From: UBA6623 sp965248235
Lineage (GTDB): Bacteria > Acidobacteriota > Terriglobia > Bryobacterales > UBA6623
NCBI GenBank assembly: GCA_965248235.1
Contig: CBDFIU010000004.1
Span: 1,302,001-1,366,000 of the forward strand
Length of the DNA stretch: 64,000 bases
Reading direction: 5' to 3'
The first letter of the stretch is position 1, and each line of letters begins with the position of its first letter. The position numbers and the translations under genes were made by a program. Shown piece after piece: positions 25,876-35,523 of the stretch. The notes below the pieces were generated by a model. The model ran no database searches, was not told the DNA's origin, and saw nothing but the letters and a program-made list of their open reading frames with translations.

Positions 25876-27747
25876 TCACGACGGCAGCCGCTCCGCCAGC
25901 AGTTCCGCCACGTCCGCCACGCGAACATCGTCGCGGCCGGCGTGCTGCGCCGCGTCACTCAGCATAATCGGGCAATAGGGACAAGCCACGGCCACCGTCG
26001 AGGCTCCGGTGGCGGCAAGCTCGGCAAAGCGCTTGTGATTGATGCGGCCCCCGGGCAGCTCGACCTTGTCGTCGGCGATGAAGATTTGCGCTCCTCCGGC
26101 GCCGCAACAGAACACGTCCTTCCCATGGCGCACCGGCTCGGTCAGCTCAACGCCGCAAGCATCCAGCACGGCGCGCGGTTGCTCGGTAACGCCGCGGCCG
26201 CGCGCCAGATAGCAGGGGTCGTGGTAGACGACGGGCTCCGAGGACGGTTGCACCGTGAGCTTGTGGCGCAGCTCCTCGATCAACTCGGTGTGATGAACGA
26301 CTCGGATACCCAACTTCTCAAACGCCTCGTTTTGCCGGTAATCGACATCCAGCATACGCGTGCAATGCGGACAGCAGGTCACTAAGTTCTTCACGTTGTG
26401 CGACGCGAACGACCCGATGACTTTTTCGGAAAGCTCCATGTAGAGGTGTTCATTCCCCGCCCGGCGCGCCGGCTCGCCGCAGCAGGTCTCGCGCTGGAGA
26501 ACACCCCAAGAAACTCCGGCGGCATCGAGGATCTTCGCCATCGCGCGGGCCACATCTTGCCCATGCGGGTCGTAACTGTTGCCGCAGCCAAGCCACAGCA
26601 GCCACTCGGCGGTTCCGTCCAAGATTGGGAACTCCTCGCCCTCGATGAATTTCGCCCGCGTGTCGTGAGAAACCTTCCAGGGATTATGCGGGGCCCGCTC
26701 CATCGCCGTGAACAGGTCCGACACTTTGTCATTGTGGGTCCGGCCTTCGCTGACCAGCCCGCGCCGCAGGTCGAGAATTTTCGCCCCGACATGCTCGATG
26801 CCGACCGGGCAAATCTGCTCGCAGGCGCCGCAAGAGAGGCACTGGAAAAGATCGTCTTCGCGAATCCAGGCTTCGCCGCGCTCAACCTCGGCAGTCGTTC
26901 CGGCGATCACTTCCGCGCCCGCCAACAGCCCGTGCTGCATTTGCAGAATGACTTCCTTCGGATTCAGCGTCCCGCCAACGGCGTTCGCTGGACAAGCATC
27001 GCCGCAGCGGCCGCACTCCACGCAAGAATTCACATCGAGAATGTCTTTTGCCGAAAGGTCGCCAAAGTGGAGCATCCCGAAATCGTCGTCGTCTTCCTCG
27101 CGTAGCGGGCGCATGCTGCTCGTCGTCTCGCCTCGGAACAAGATCGCAATCGGCCCGATCACGAGATGCAAGTGCTTCGAGTTGGGGATCAGCAACAACA
27201 TGCCGGCGAGCGAAACCGTATGCAGCCACCAGTTGATAATCCATGGCGTCGAGCCCGCTTCCAAGCCTTGCCGGCCGGCCAGGTAGGTCACCATCAGCAG
27301 AACAATCAGCGCCGCCACGTAGCCCGACGACGGCGAGATCTTTCCCAATGTTGGCGGCCGCACTATAAAGCGGCGATAGGCAAGGCCGACGATGCCCACC
27401 AACACGGCGATAGCCCAGACGGCGGCGAATGTTCCGTACCAACTCTGATCCGCCGCGGCCTCTTCCAGCCCGACGAAGCCCTGGTGGATGTGCTCGATAC
27501 TGACCCATCCAAAAGCGAAGAAGCCCCACATCACCAGCGCATGCAGGAGCCCCGCAACCGGCCGGTCGTGAATGACGCGAGTCTGGAGCATGACCTCGAG
27601 AAAGGTCGAAACCAGGCGACGCCCGAGGTCGATACGCGGAAGAGGCGGCTCGGCCCGGCGCATTTTCTCCAAGCGAGTGTAGACCGTTCGCAGGAAATAC
27701 GCGAGCGACGCGAGCAGAAGCAGCAAGAGTGCGATCTGGGTGATCAC
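25876..27747 (-). CDS. Membrane-bound HdrD/GlpC-like iron-sulfur oxidoreductase
   Basis: A 623-residue protein. Residues 1-210 carry about six hydrophobic helices of the NarI/HdrE cytochrome-like type. Two 4Fe-4S clusters follow (CVECGRCGDACPANAVGG; CLSCGACEQICPVGIEH), then two cysteine-rich CCG domains (ETCCGEP ... TCCPHC and FCCGAGGAQIF ... ACPYCP). This architecture matches membrane Fe-S oxidoreductases that pass electrons from electron-transfer flavoprotein to quinone, for example during acyl-CoA oxidation; etfAB are not in the window. Divergent from priA. Confidence 0.88.
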   Translation of the reverse strand: MITQIALLLLLLASLAYFLRTVYTRLEKMRRAEPPLPRIDLGRRLVSTFLEVMLQTRVIHDRPVAGLLHALVMWGFFAFGWVSIEHIHQGFVGLEEAAADQSWYGTFAAVWAIAVLVGIVGLAYRRFIVRPPTLGKISPSSGYVAALIVLLMVTYLAGRQGLEAGSTPWIINWWLHTVSLAGMLLLIPNSKHLHLVIGPIAILFRGETTSSMRPLREEDDDDFGMLHFGDLSAKDILDVNSCVECGRCGDACPANAVGGTLNPKEVILQMQHGLLAGAEVIAGTTAEVERGEAWIREDDLFQCLSCGACEQICPVGIEHVGAKILDLRRGLVSEGRTHNDKVSDLFTAMERAPHNPWKVSHDTRAKFIEGEEFPILDGTAEWLLWLGCGNSYDPHGQDVARAMAKILDAAGVSWGVLQRETCCGEPARRAGNEHLYMELSEKVIGSFASHNVKNLVTCCPHCTRMLDVDYRQNEAFEKLGIRVVHHTELIEELRHKLTVQPSSEPVVYHDPCYLARGRGVTEQPRAVLDACGVELTEPVRHGKDVFCCGAGGAQIFIADDKVELPGGRINHKRFAELAATGASTVAVACPYCPIMLSDAAQHAGRDDVRVADVAELLAERLPS

Positions 27748-27877
27748 GATCGGCGACCGTCCGTGGTTGTTTTCATTTGCGTGGGCGGTGCAAAAATGGG
27801 CCCGCGCGGCCCGGACACGCGCCGGTTCCGCCGAAAAAGTTCAGCCGCTGAACGATCCGCTAAAATCGAATGCATTG

Positions 27878-30319
27878 ATGCCTGACTCCGGGCCCGCCTT
27901 TTGCGACGTTGCTCTTCCCGTTCCCGTCGATCAGCCGTTCACCTACCGCTTGCCCGAGCCCTTGCGGGAACGCGCCCGGCCCGGTGCGCGCGTCCTGGCG
28001 CCGTTCGGGTCCCGTAAGCTGACCGGGGTCGTTCTTGAGCAACACAAGAGCCCGCCCCCCGGAAAAGTCCGCGATATCATCCGCCTGCTGGACGACGAAC
28101 CGGCACTCACTCCGGAACTGCTCAAGCTGGGCCGTTGGATCGCCGAATATTATAGCGCTCCGCTGGGCGAGGTTCTCAAAACGATGTTGCCGCTCGGCGG
28201 CACGATCCGAGCCGGCAAGCTGCTCTCACTCACCGCCGCGGGGCAAGAGGCCGCCGGCCAACTCGCCGACGAAGACGATGACGATCGGGTCGTGCAGGTG
28301 CTCCGAGCTCTCGGCAAGCGGCCCCTCAGCGAGGCTTATCTCAAGCGTAAGATTGCGGGCGTTGTGCCGGTGGTGCGGAATTTGCGACGCAAGGGGTGGG
28401 TGGCAAGCGATCCGGTCGTCAAGCAAAGCGATCCGTTACGGGCGCGTTCGGGAACGCTGATGCTGGCGGCGGGCGTGCTCGACACAGCTCTCGAAAAAAC
28501 CACCCGAGGCGAGAGTTGGCTGATCGACTATCTACAACGCGACCCCGGTCCACATCGCGTCGACGCCCTGACGGAAGAGCGCAAAGACGTCAAGCGCGTC
28601 GCCGCGACTCTGGCGAAGGCGGGTGTCGTCAACCTATGGCGTGATTTCGGCACGCCCGCCGCCAAGAGCGCCGAGCACTCTCCGGCGCGCGCCCGCGTCT
28701 CGCTCAATGACGATCAGGAATCCGCTTTCGACGCTCTCCGCTCGTCGCTTCAAGACGGAAAATACAGGACGTTCCTGATCCACGGCGTTACCGGCTCAGG
28801 CAAAACGGAAGTCTATCTGCGGGCGATCGAGGAAGCTTTGCGGCTCGGGAAGAGCGCCTTGCTTATGGTCCCCGAAATCGCCCTGACACCCGCCGTGGCG
28901 GGACAATTTTTCGCCCGTTTCGGAGACCTCGTAGCGATTCTCCACAGCGCCTTTTCCGGCCTCGAACGATCGGACCAATGGAAGCGGCTGCGCGAGGGGA
29001 AAGCGCGAGTCGCGGTGGGAACCCGCTCGGCGGTCTTCGCCCCCCTGGTCGACCTAGGCCTCGTCATCGTCGACGAAGAACACGACAACAGTTACAAGCA
29101 AGACGAAACGCCGCGCTACCACGGACGCGACGTGGCCGTAGTGCGAGGACAACGCGCCGGAGCCACCGTCATTCTCGGGTCGGCGACGCCGAGTCTCGAA
29201 ACGCGCTACAACGCCGAGCGCGGCAAATACGACTTACTGAGCATGCCGGAAAGAATCGAGCGACGTCCGCTCCCCGAGGTCGACATCATCGACATGCGTC
29301 TCGAGTTCGTCGAGACCAAGCGCCAAGACCTCTTTTCGCGAGCTTTGGAAGAGGCGCTGCGAGCCCGCCTCGACGCCGGCGAGCAGGTCATGATGTTGCT
29401 CAACCGGCGCGGGTTCTCAAGTTTCGTGGTCTGCCGCTCCTGCGGCGAACGCATCGAGTGCCAAAACTGCTCGGTAACGCTGACCTTTCACCGCCGCGAG
29501 CAAAAGCTCTCTTGCCATTACTGCGACTACGCCGAACCGGTGCCCAAGGCCTGCCCGAAATGCGAGAGCGAATACATCTATTTCATGGGCAGCGGGGCGG
29601 AGAAAGTCGAAGACTACCTACGCCAACGCTTGCCGAAAGCACGCATCGCGAGGCTCGACCGCGATACCGTGCGCGGTCGCGAACACTATGAATCCGTGCT
29701 GGGGGCGTTTCGCGAAGGCCGCTACGACATTCTCGTCGGCACCCAGATGATCGCCAAGGGACACGACATCCCCAACGTCACCTTGGTCGGCGTCGTCACC
29801 GCCGACGTCGGCCTCGGCATGCCCGATTTTCGTGCCGCCGAAAGGACTTTCCAACTGCTCACCCAAGTCGCCGGCCGCGCCGGGCGCGGAGATCTCAAGG
29901 GCAAGGTTTTGTTCCAAACCATCAACCCCGACCACTACGCGATTCGTTTCGCGGCCGCGCAAGACTACGACGGTTTCTACAAGAAGGAGTTGAACTTCCG
30001 CCGCCAACTGCACTACCCTCCTCTGGCGCCGATGGCCGTTTTGCTGGTGCGTTCGAAGAAGCTCGAAGAGGCCTTGGCGCTAAGCGGAAAGCTCGGCCGA
30101 CACTTGCACGAAAACGTCCCCGACGGGGTGCGGTTGATGGGCCCCGCCGCCGCCCCGGTCGTGCGGCTCAAGACGGATTATCGATATCAGTTCATCCTCA
30201 AGGGCAGAAATCGCAAGCTGGTCGCCAAGGTCGTCACCCGCGCCCGCCGTTTCGCCGTCGACGAGAACTGGCCCGCAACCGCCTTGGTCATCGACATCGA
30301 CCCGACGAGCGTGATGTAA
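27878..30319 (+). CDS. priA: Primosomal replication-restart helicase PriA
   Basis: About 813 residues from ATG 27878, where homology begins (DVALPVPVDQPFTYRLPE, the 3'BD domain). The helicase core has Walker A GVTGSGKTEVYLRAI, DEEH box VIVDEEHDNSYKQDE and GSATPSLET. The zinc-binding insertion shows paired cysteines (CRSCGERIECQNCSVTL; CHYCDYAEPVPKACPKCESE). Motif V/VI region GTQMIAKGHDIPNVTLVG and QVAGRAGRGDLKG is intact. PriA reloads the replisome at collapsed forks. The longer frame back to 27740 has no homology. Confidence 0.97.
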   Translation: MPDSGPAFCDVALPVPVDQPFTYRLPEPLRERARPGARVLAPFGSRKLTGVVLEQHKSPPPGKVRDIIRLLDDEPALTPELLKLGRWIAEYYSAPLGEVLKTMLPLGGTIRAGKLLSLTAAGQEAAGQLADEDDDDRVVQVLRALGKRPLSEAYLKRKIAGVVPVVRNLRRKGWVASDPVVKQSDPLRARSGTLMLAAGVLDTALEKTTRGESWLIDYLQRDPGPHRVDALTEERKDVKRVAATLAKAGVVNLWRDFGTPAAKSAEHSPARARVSLNDDQESAFDALRSSLQDGKYRTFLIHGVTGSGKTEVYLRAIEEALRLGKSALLMVPEIALTPAVAGQFFARFGDLVAILHSAFSGLERSDQWKRLREGKARVAVGTRSAVFAPLVDLGLVIVDEEHDNSYKQDETPRYHGRDVAVVRGQRAGATVILGSATPSLETRYNAERGKYDLLSMPERIERRPLPEVDIIDMRLEFVETKRQDLFSRALEEALRARLDAGEQVMMLLNRRGFSSFVVCRSCGERIECQNCSVTLTFHRREQKLSCHYCDYAEPVPKACPKCESEYIYFMGSGAEKVEDYLRQRLPKARIARLDRDTVRGREHYESVLGAFREGRYDILVGTQMIAKGHDIPNVTLVGVVTADVGLGMPDFRAAERTFQLLTQVAGRAGRGDLKGKVLFQTINPDHYAIRFAAAQDYDGFYKKELNFRRQLHYPPLAPMAVLLVRSKKLEEALALSGKLGRHLHENVPDGVRLMGPAAAPVVRLKTDYRYQFILKGRNRKLVAKVVTRARRFAVDENWPATALVIDIDPTSVM

Positions 30320-30376
30320 CCGATCGGACCCCGCCGCTCCACAACCGGCAGCGCGTCGGCCTATACTGTCGAACAA

Positions 30377-30396
30377 GGTCGGCACGAGTGCCGGTC
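30377..30396. repeat. Palindrome, repeat family D, copy 1
   Basis: CGGCAC-GA-GTGCCG (30380-30393) is a perfect 6-bp-arm hairpin in the gap between priA and the sulfatase gene. The surrounding 20 bases match the palindrome at 50903-50922 with one or two differences. It could serve as a bidirectional terminator after priA, but no T-tract follows. The rest of the 138-base gap has no recognisable feature. Confidence 0.4.
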
Positions 30397-30457
30397 ACCG
30401 CCATTGCGCTACGCTGAATAGAGTCGCGAAATCCCGCGGCGTACTCGCGATTGGTTT

Positions 30458-32023
30458 ATGGATTCGCACTCCCGCCGAGCATTCTTGCGAAAAGGTTTTC
30501 AGGCCGCCGCCGCCGCGTCGGTAGCCAGTGGGGCGCCCGCCCTCTTCGGCGCCCGCAAACCGAAACCGCCGCTGTGGAACGTTCTGTTCATCGGGGTCGA
30601 CGATCTGCGCCCCGATTTGGGTTGCTATGGAAACAGAACCGTTCACACGCCGAATATCGACCGCTTGGCGGCGGACGGGCTCACCTTTACGGGCGCCTAT
30701 TGCCAGCAAGCGGTTTGCAGCCCTTCACGCACCTCGCTGCTGACCGGGCGACGACCCGATACCACCCGCGTCTACGACCTCGAAACGCATTTTCGGCGGT
30801 ACCTGCCTGGCGCTCGGACCCTGCCCGAGCAATTTCGGCGCGCCGGATACGCCTCGACGGCATTCGGGAAAGTCTTCCACAAACCACAGCTCGATGATTT
30901 CCCCTCCTGGAGCATTCCGGCATGGATGCCCGACAGCAAACAGTGGAACAGCGAGGCCAACAACTCATCGGCGCGGCAAAAATGGGATGAGTTGCGCGCC
31001 GCCAACTGGGTCTCCCCCGAACGCGTCTACTACGACCCCGCCAAGCGGCAACCGCGGCCGCCGGGTTCGGGTTGGGGCATGCCCAGTTGGGAGTCGCGCG
31101 ACGTCCCCGACGCATCTCTACCCGACGGCCAAATCGCCGATGCCGCCGGCGCGGCCCTGAAAGAGTTGCGCAATCGGCGCTTTTTCATCGGCGCCGGGTT
31201 CCTGAAACCGCATCTTCCCTTCGTCGCCCCGAAGAAATATTACGATCTCTATCCGGCCGACAAGATCGATTTGACCGAAAACACCGCCTGGCCGCACAGC
31301 GTTCCGCTCTTCGCGCTGCACGATTCCGACGAGCTGCGCGGCTATAGCGACATCCCGGCCGAGGGATCCATTTCTGAAAAAAAGGCCCGCGAACTCGTGC
31401 GAGGCTATTACGCGTCAATCAGTTACGTGGACGCCCAAATCGGTCGACTCATTGACACGCTCGACAGCCAAGGCTTGCGCGAAAACACCGTGATTGTCTT
31501 GTGGGGCGACCATGGCTATCACCTCGGCGAACACGGCCTTTGGAACAAGCACACGAATTTCGAGGCCGCCACGCGCTCGCCCCTCGTCGTCAGCGTCCCG
31601 GGGCAACGCAATGCCGGGCGCAAGACCGGCGCGCTCACCGAATTTGTCGACATCTTTCCGTCACTGTGCGAGCTTTGCGGTGTCTCGCGTCCGTCGGGGC
31701 TTGAGGGCTCGAGCTTCGTGCCGCTGTTTGACGACCCCGAACGGCTTTGGAAGCGAGCGGTCTTCAGCCAGTACCCCAGGGAAATCCCCGGCGTCGGCCC
31801 CGGCATGGGGCATTCGATGCGCACCCAACGCTACCGCTTCACCGAGTGGAGAGCCTTCGACACCAACTTCTTGACGTCGGAGCTTTACGACTACGAACTC
31901 GACCCCCATGAAACACGCAACATCGCCAACCGGCCCTCCAACATCAGTTTGGTCAACGGACTTTCCGGGATGTTAAACGAAGGCTGGCGATCGTCGCTGC
32001 CGCCGATTGACGGACCCGTGTAG
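30458..32023 (+). CDS. Tat-exported sulfatase (iduronate-2-sulfatase-like)
   Basis: A 521-residue type I sulfatase. The N-terminus has a twin-arginine signal (SRRAFLRKGFQ, hydrophobic AAAAASVASGAPALFG). Metal-site start is NVLFIGVDDLRPDLGCYG. The formylglycine motif is C87-S-P-S-R91 followed by TSLLTGRRPD; Cys87 must be oxidised by a maturase, absent from this window. Other signature residues include KPHLPFVAPKKY and WGDHGYHLGEHGLWNK. The ending (YELDPHETRN) is as in iduronate-2-sulfatase-like enzymes acting on sulfated glycans. Followed by two enolase-superfamily genes that may belong to the same carbohydrate pathway. Confidence 0.93.
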   Translation: MDSHSRRAFLRKGFQAAAAASVASGAPALFGARKPKPPLWNVLFIGVDDLRPDLGCYGNRTVHTPNIDRLAADGLTFTGAYCQQAVCSPSRTSLLTGRRPDTTRVYDLETHFRRYLPGARTLPEQFRRAGYASTAFGKVFHKPQLDDFPSWSIPAWMPDSKQWNSEANNSSARQKWDELRAANWVSPERVYYDPAKRQPRPPGSGWGMPSWESRDVPDASLPDGQIADAAGAALKELRNRRFFIGAGFLKPHLPFVAPKKYYDLYPADKIDLTENTAWPHSVPLFALHDSDELRGYSDIPAEGSISEKKARELVRGYYASISYVDAQIGRLIDTLDSQGLRENTVIVLWGDHGYHLGEHGLWNKHTNFEAATRSPLVVSVPGQRNAGRKTGALTEFVDIFPSLCELCGVSRPSGLEGSSFVPLFDDPERLWKRAVFSQYPREIPGVGPGMGHSMRTQRYRFTEWRAFDTNFLTSELYDYELDPHETRNIANRPSNISLVNGLSGMLNEGWRSSLPPIDGPV

Positions 32024-32129
32024 CGAAACGACCGGGCCAAGCATCCCGATTCACTCACCGAAAAGATCATCGCCATTCGCATGATCGCTGGGATAGCCCG
32101 CAATCTCCTCAATGCCGAATCCCCCGACG

Positions 32130-32175
32130 TGGCGCACGCTTTAGCCTGCCGTGTCGCCACTCCCGGCGACGTCTC
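32130..32175 (-). repeat. Dispersed repeat family B, copy 1
   Basis: Read on the minus strand this 46-base unit (GACGTCGCCGGGAGTGGCGA then CACGG) closely matches 47491-47538 on the plus strand. Both contain a GTCGCC/GGCGAC hairpin followed by a conserved CACGG-x-A-x-GC tract and end in GTGCGCCA. It lies in the 368-base gap between the sulfatase and enolase-like genes, which otherwise shows nothing recognisable. Confidence 0.55.
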
Positions 32176-32391
32176 TTCTGAAGCAATCGGCCGGCCGAAA
32201 CGAATTTCATACGTTCCCACACAAGGAAGTCAGCGCTCCGGCCACAATACGCCACTCAGCCCCGACCCCCAAACAGCCGCCCCTTGAACATCTCCTCCCC
32301 GCCGGTTACCCTTTCTCAAGAGCGCCCCGACCCCAATTCGCCGGTTGCCCGCTGCCGAATCCTCGCTAACGACGACTCGAAGGAACAAACC

Positions 32392-33549
32392 ATGTCAACC
32401 GTTCGCACCGCAAGACGCTTGACGCTGGCGGCAATGGCGGCCCGCCCCGCGCCACCGCCGGCCGCAAAACCCGACATCGCTATTGCCGACCTCACCGCCC
32501 GAGCCGTGCGCGAGCCCGCCGGCGGTGCGACCTACGTCATCGTCCGCGTCGAAACCAACCAAGGGACCGTGGGCTACGGCGAAACCCACGCCCGCCCCAA
32601 CCCGGCGACCGCCGTTGCACGCGTGATGGCCGGCCGCAAAACCGTGTTGGGACTCGACGCCCTCGCCTCCGAGGCCGTTCGCCGTTCGTTGAACGATCTT
32701 CCCGCGGAAGTCCTGGCCGCCGTCGATATCGCCCTGCTCGACATCAAAGGCAAGATCGCCGACGCCCCCATCTATCAAGTCCTCAGCGGACGCACCCGCG
32801 ACAAAGCCCGAGCCTACGCCCCTCTCAGCGGCTCTTCGTTCGACGAACTCAAAGCGTCCCTCGATCAAGCCCGCGCCGCCGGCTTTCGTGCCTTCTCGCT
32901 CCCCATCCAAATTCCCGCCGGTCCCACTCGCGGCAGACAGTTCTACGCCGACACGCTCGACTTGGCCGAAAAACTCCGCGACGCCGGGGCCGACGACCTC
33001 GTCCTCGACTGCGCGGGCCGCACCACCGCCGCCGAAGCCGCCGGGCTCGCCGCGCGTTTCGAAAGATTCCGGCCCCTCTGGATCGACGAACCCACCACCG
33101 AAACCAACGAAGAAGCCCTACGCAAGATCACCGGTGAGTCGGCAACCCCGGTCGGCTGGGGACGGGCAATCACCGACAATGCCAAGTTTCAGGACCTGTT
33201 GCGGATGGAAGCCATCGACGTGCTACGCCCGGACATCGCGCTGCTGGGCATCAGCCAAGCCCGCCGCGCCGCCGTGCTCGCCGAGGCCTACTACACCGCC
33301 GTCGCCCCCGCCAATCGCGGAGGCCCCATCGCCACCGCCGCCGGTTTGCACATCGCCGCCTCGACGCCCAATTTCGTCCTGCTTGAAGTGCCCTTCCCGC
33401 CCGACGCCGCCGACCGCAAAATGCGCCAAGACCTCGCCGGCAGCACGATCGAGCAGGCCACCGACGGCTTTCTCAACCTGCCCACAGCCCCCGGCCTCGG
33501 CATCGAAATCAACGAGGACGCGATCGAGAAATACGAGGTAACCACATGA
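32392..33549 (+). CDS. Enolase-superfamily protein, probable pseudoenzyme
   Basis: About 385 residues from ATG 32392 (AAGGAA 10 bases upstream). It has an Ala/Pro-rich, Arg-containing N-terminus suggestive of export, the alpha/beta capping domain (VGYGETHARPNP; LAAVDIALLDIKGK) and the barrel. Barrel ligands are uneven: Asp in LVLDCAGRT and Glu in WIDEPTTE are kept. The third-ligand position, normally GE in IATGERL, reads VGWGRAIT, and the catalytic His of the usual APH motif reads VAPANRGGPI. Loss of both argues against mandelate-racemase chemistry. The gene overlaps the next, intact paralogue by 4 bases (ATGA, 33546-33549). Confidence 0.75.
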   Translation: MSTVRTARRLTLAAMAARPAPPPAAKPDIAIADLTARAVREPAGGATYVIVRVETNQGTVGYGETHARPNPATAVARVMAGRKTVLGLDALASEAVRRSLNDLPAEVLAAVDIALLDIKGKIADAPIYQVLSGRTRDKARAYAPLSGSSFDELKASLDQARAAGFRAFSLPIQIPAGPTRGRQFYADTLDLAEKLRDAGADDLVLDCAGRTTAAEAAGLAARFERFRPLWIDEPTTETNEEALRKITGESATPVGWGRAITDNAKFQDLLRMEAIDVLRPDIALLGISQARRAAVLAEAYYTAVAPANRGGPIATAAGLHIAASTPNFVLLEVPFPPDAADRKMRQDLAGSTIEQATDGFLNLPTAPGLGIEINEDAIEKYEVTT

Positions 33550-34859
33550 ATCGCCGACAGTTTTTCGGAGGCGCCCTGCTCGCCGCCGCCGCCCGTCAGA
33601 AAGCCCAAGCCGCCGACCGCGGCTGTTCGCCGGCTCTTGCCTCCACTCTCTCCCCGGCCCTCGCCGCTGCCCTCCCACCATCCCCGGGAAAAATCAAAAT
33701 CACCGGCATGAAGACCTTCGGTGTCACTTGGGAAGAGGATTCCGACCGGCCCTACGTCTTCATCAAGCTCGAAACCGACGCCGGCGTGGTGGGCTGGGGC
33801 GAGGCGACGCTTGAGGGCAAAGCGGGCGCTACGCTCGCCACGCTCGACGACTTGAAACCCTTCTACATCGGCCAAGACCCCATGCGCGTCGAGCACATCT
33901 GGCAGGACATGTATATCCACGCCTTTTACCGCGCCGGCCCCATCCTCGGCTCCGCCATCGCCGGCATCGACCAGGCGCTGTGGGATATCCGCGGCAAAGT
34001 GCTCGGCCAACCCGTCTACCGTCTGCTCGGCGGCCCCGTCGATCCCCGAGGCGTGCGCGGCTACTATCACGCCCGCGCCGGGACCAAGGAAGAACTCGCC
34101 GCGCTGCGCGAGTCGGCCGAGCGGCTCGGCGTCACCGCTTTCAAGAGCGGCATCCCCGGCTATTACGAATGGATCGAAACCAACGAAACCATCGACGCCG
34201 CCGTCAAGCACATGGCCGGCCTGCGCGAAGGACTCGGCGACAAGATCGACATCGGCATCGACTTCCACGCCAAAACCAGCCCGACCGTGGCGACCATCCT
34301 TTGCCGGGAAGCCGAGCCGCTGAATCTAATGTTCATCGAAGAGCCCTGTCCGCCGGAGAACTACAAGGCCATGCGCCGCATCGCGCGCCGCACCACCACC
34401 CCCATCGCCACTGGCGAACGCCTCGTCGCCCACTACTCGACTCAACAACTATTAGAAGACGGCACGGTCGACATTCTGCAATGCGACCTCGCGCACGTCG
34501 GCGGCCTCACCGCGCTGTGGAAAGTCGGAGCCATGGCCGAGGCCTCGGGCTGCCTGATGGCCCCCCACGCCTGCGAAGGCCCCATCGCCGGCATGGCCAC
34601 ATTACACGTCGACGCCGCCATGCCCAATTTCCTGGTGCAGGAAATCTGCTCCGGAATCGAGCCGACATTCAAGGAAAAACTCTGGGAAGACTGGCTCGGC
34701 TTCCCAACCATGCGAATGGTCGACGGATATTTTCCATTACCCGAAAAACCCGGCCTAGGATTCGAGATAAATGAAACCGCCCTAGCCAAAAACCCCTTCA
34801 AAGGGACGCGGCCGATGGCCCGGGTTTTTCACGAGGACGGCTCTGTGGCGGCTTGGTGA
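33546..34859 (+). CDS. Tat-exported mandelate racemase/galactonate dehydratase-like enzyme
   Basis: A 437-residue enolase-superfamily enzyme with a twin-arginine-like signal (MNRRQFFGGALLAAAARQKA). Catalytic residues are complete: Asp-X-His in IDIGIDFHAKT, Glu in MFIEEPCPPEN, Glu in PIATGERLVAHY and the catalytic His in MAPHACEGPIAG. This set fits acid-sugar dehydratases such as D-galactonate dehydratase, which give 2-keto-3-deoxy acids. An exported location is unusual for this family. It is translationally coupled to the degenerate paralogue upstream and follows a sulfatase. Confidence 0.88.
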   Translation: MNRRQFFGGALLAAAARQKAQAADRGCSPALASTLSPALAAALPPSPGKIKITGMKTFGVTWEEDSDRPYVFIKLETDAGVVGWGEATLEGKAGATLATLDDLKPFYIGQDPMRVEHIWQDMYIHAFYRAGPILGSAIAGIDQALWDIRGKVLGQPVYRLLGGPVDPRGVRGYYHARAGTKEELAALRESAERLGVTAFKSGIPGYYEWIETNETIDAAVKHMAGLREGLGDKIDIGIDFHAKTSPTVATILCREAEPLNLMFIEEPCPPENYKAMRRIARRTTTPIATGERLVAHYSTQQLLEDGTVDILQCDLAHVGGLTALWKVGAMAEASGCLMAPHACEGPIAGMATLHVDAAMPNFLVQEICSGIEPTFKEKLWEDWLGFPTMRMVDGYFPLPEKPGLGFEINETALAKNPFKGTRPMARVFHEDGSVAAW

Positions 34860-34923
34860 ATTCCGCCCCCGACAGCTGAGGAACCATTCTTTCCAAAGGT
34901 CTTGGTTGGGACGCACTCAAAAC

Positions 34924-35382
34924 CTAGAGCAATCCCCTCTTCGCCAACTTCCAATAGAATTGCCCCAGTGACGTTAGGCGCACGGAATTTGAATTCAATG
35001 CGGCATAGTACAAATCCTGTTCTGAGTCAACAGACAACAGCCGAGCATCTCTCAGCTTTTTGAACTTCTCGAACAACGCTACCTTCTCAACATCCGCCTC
35101 AACGTGAGTTTGCTCGCACGACGGATCCAGTTCGATTGCGCCATTGCACATTCCGAAAAACTTGGGGAGTTCGCGGAGCAGATCATCAGAAACGCTCGGT
35201 TGACAGTTGCGCACCGGGGGCAGCGTGCTGGCGTGAGTCTTATAAATCGGGCGCTGATCCCAGGATCCGAGAGCCGCCTCGACGTAAGCATAGATGGACG
35301 CAGCAGACACGTTCCCGCGCACGTCTGCGGCACCGCCTTTTAGCGCCCCGACGATCAGATCGGTAAACAACCCCCGCCCTCC
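34924..35382 (-). pseudogene. C-terminal fragment of a caspase-like (peptidase C14) protein
   Basis: The frame reads GGRGLFTDLIVGALKGGAAD, then SIYAYVEAALGSWDQRPIYK and FKKLRDARLLSVDSEQDLYY, and ends with a normal stop. This matches the region after the catalytic Cys in prokaryotic caspase-family proteins and their C-terminal domain. The catalytic His and Cys, which lie upstream in the family, are absent. At 35382 the frame runs into the 12-bp repeat array, so the gene lost its 5' part there. TTG 35370 could start a fragment, but there is no ribosome binding site. The kinase fragment at 37948-38766 lies beyond the mobile block on the same strand. Confidence 0.65.
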
Positions 35383-35386
35383 GGGG

Positions 35387-35487
35387 GGGATCGGTGACGG
35401 GGGATTGGTCGGGATCGGTGACCGGGATCGGGACCGGGATCGGTGACAGGCAGCTGGTCGGGATCGGTGACGGTCGGGATCGGTGAC
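35387..35487 (+). repeat. Array of five GGGATCGGTGAC repeats (left arm)
   Basis: Exact GGGATCGGTGAC copies start at 35387, 35411, 35436, 35460 and 35476, giving spacings of 24, 25, 24 and 16 bases. Two copies continue with AGGCAGCT. Spacers are short and similar to one another. The same motif in inverted orientation (GTCACCGATCTC) forms an array at 37924-37972. The array lies directly upstream of the RAYT gene, as REP-type repeats often do. Confidence 0.8.
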
Positions 35488-35523
35488 AGGCAGCTAACTG
35501 TGGTAATCTGACCTCACCACCAA

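Noticed and set aside
35387..35487. CRISPR-like array
   Set aside because: The repeat is only 12 bp, spacing is 16-25 bp, the spacers resemble one another, no cas genes are near, and an inverted copy exists at 37924-37972.
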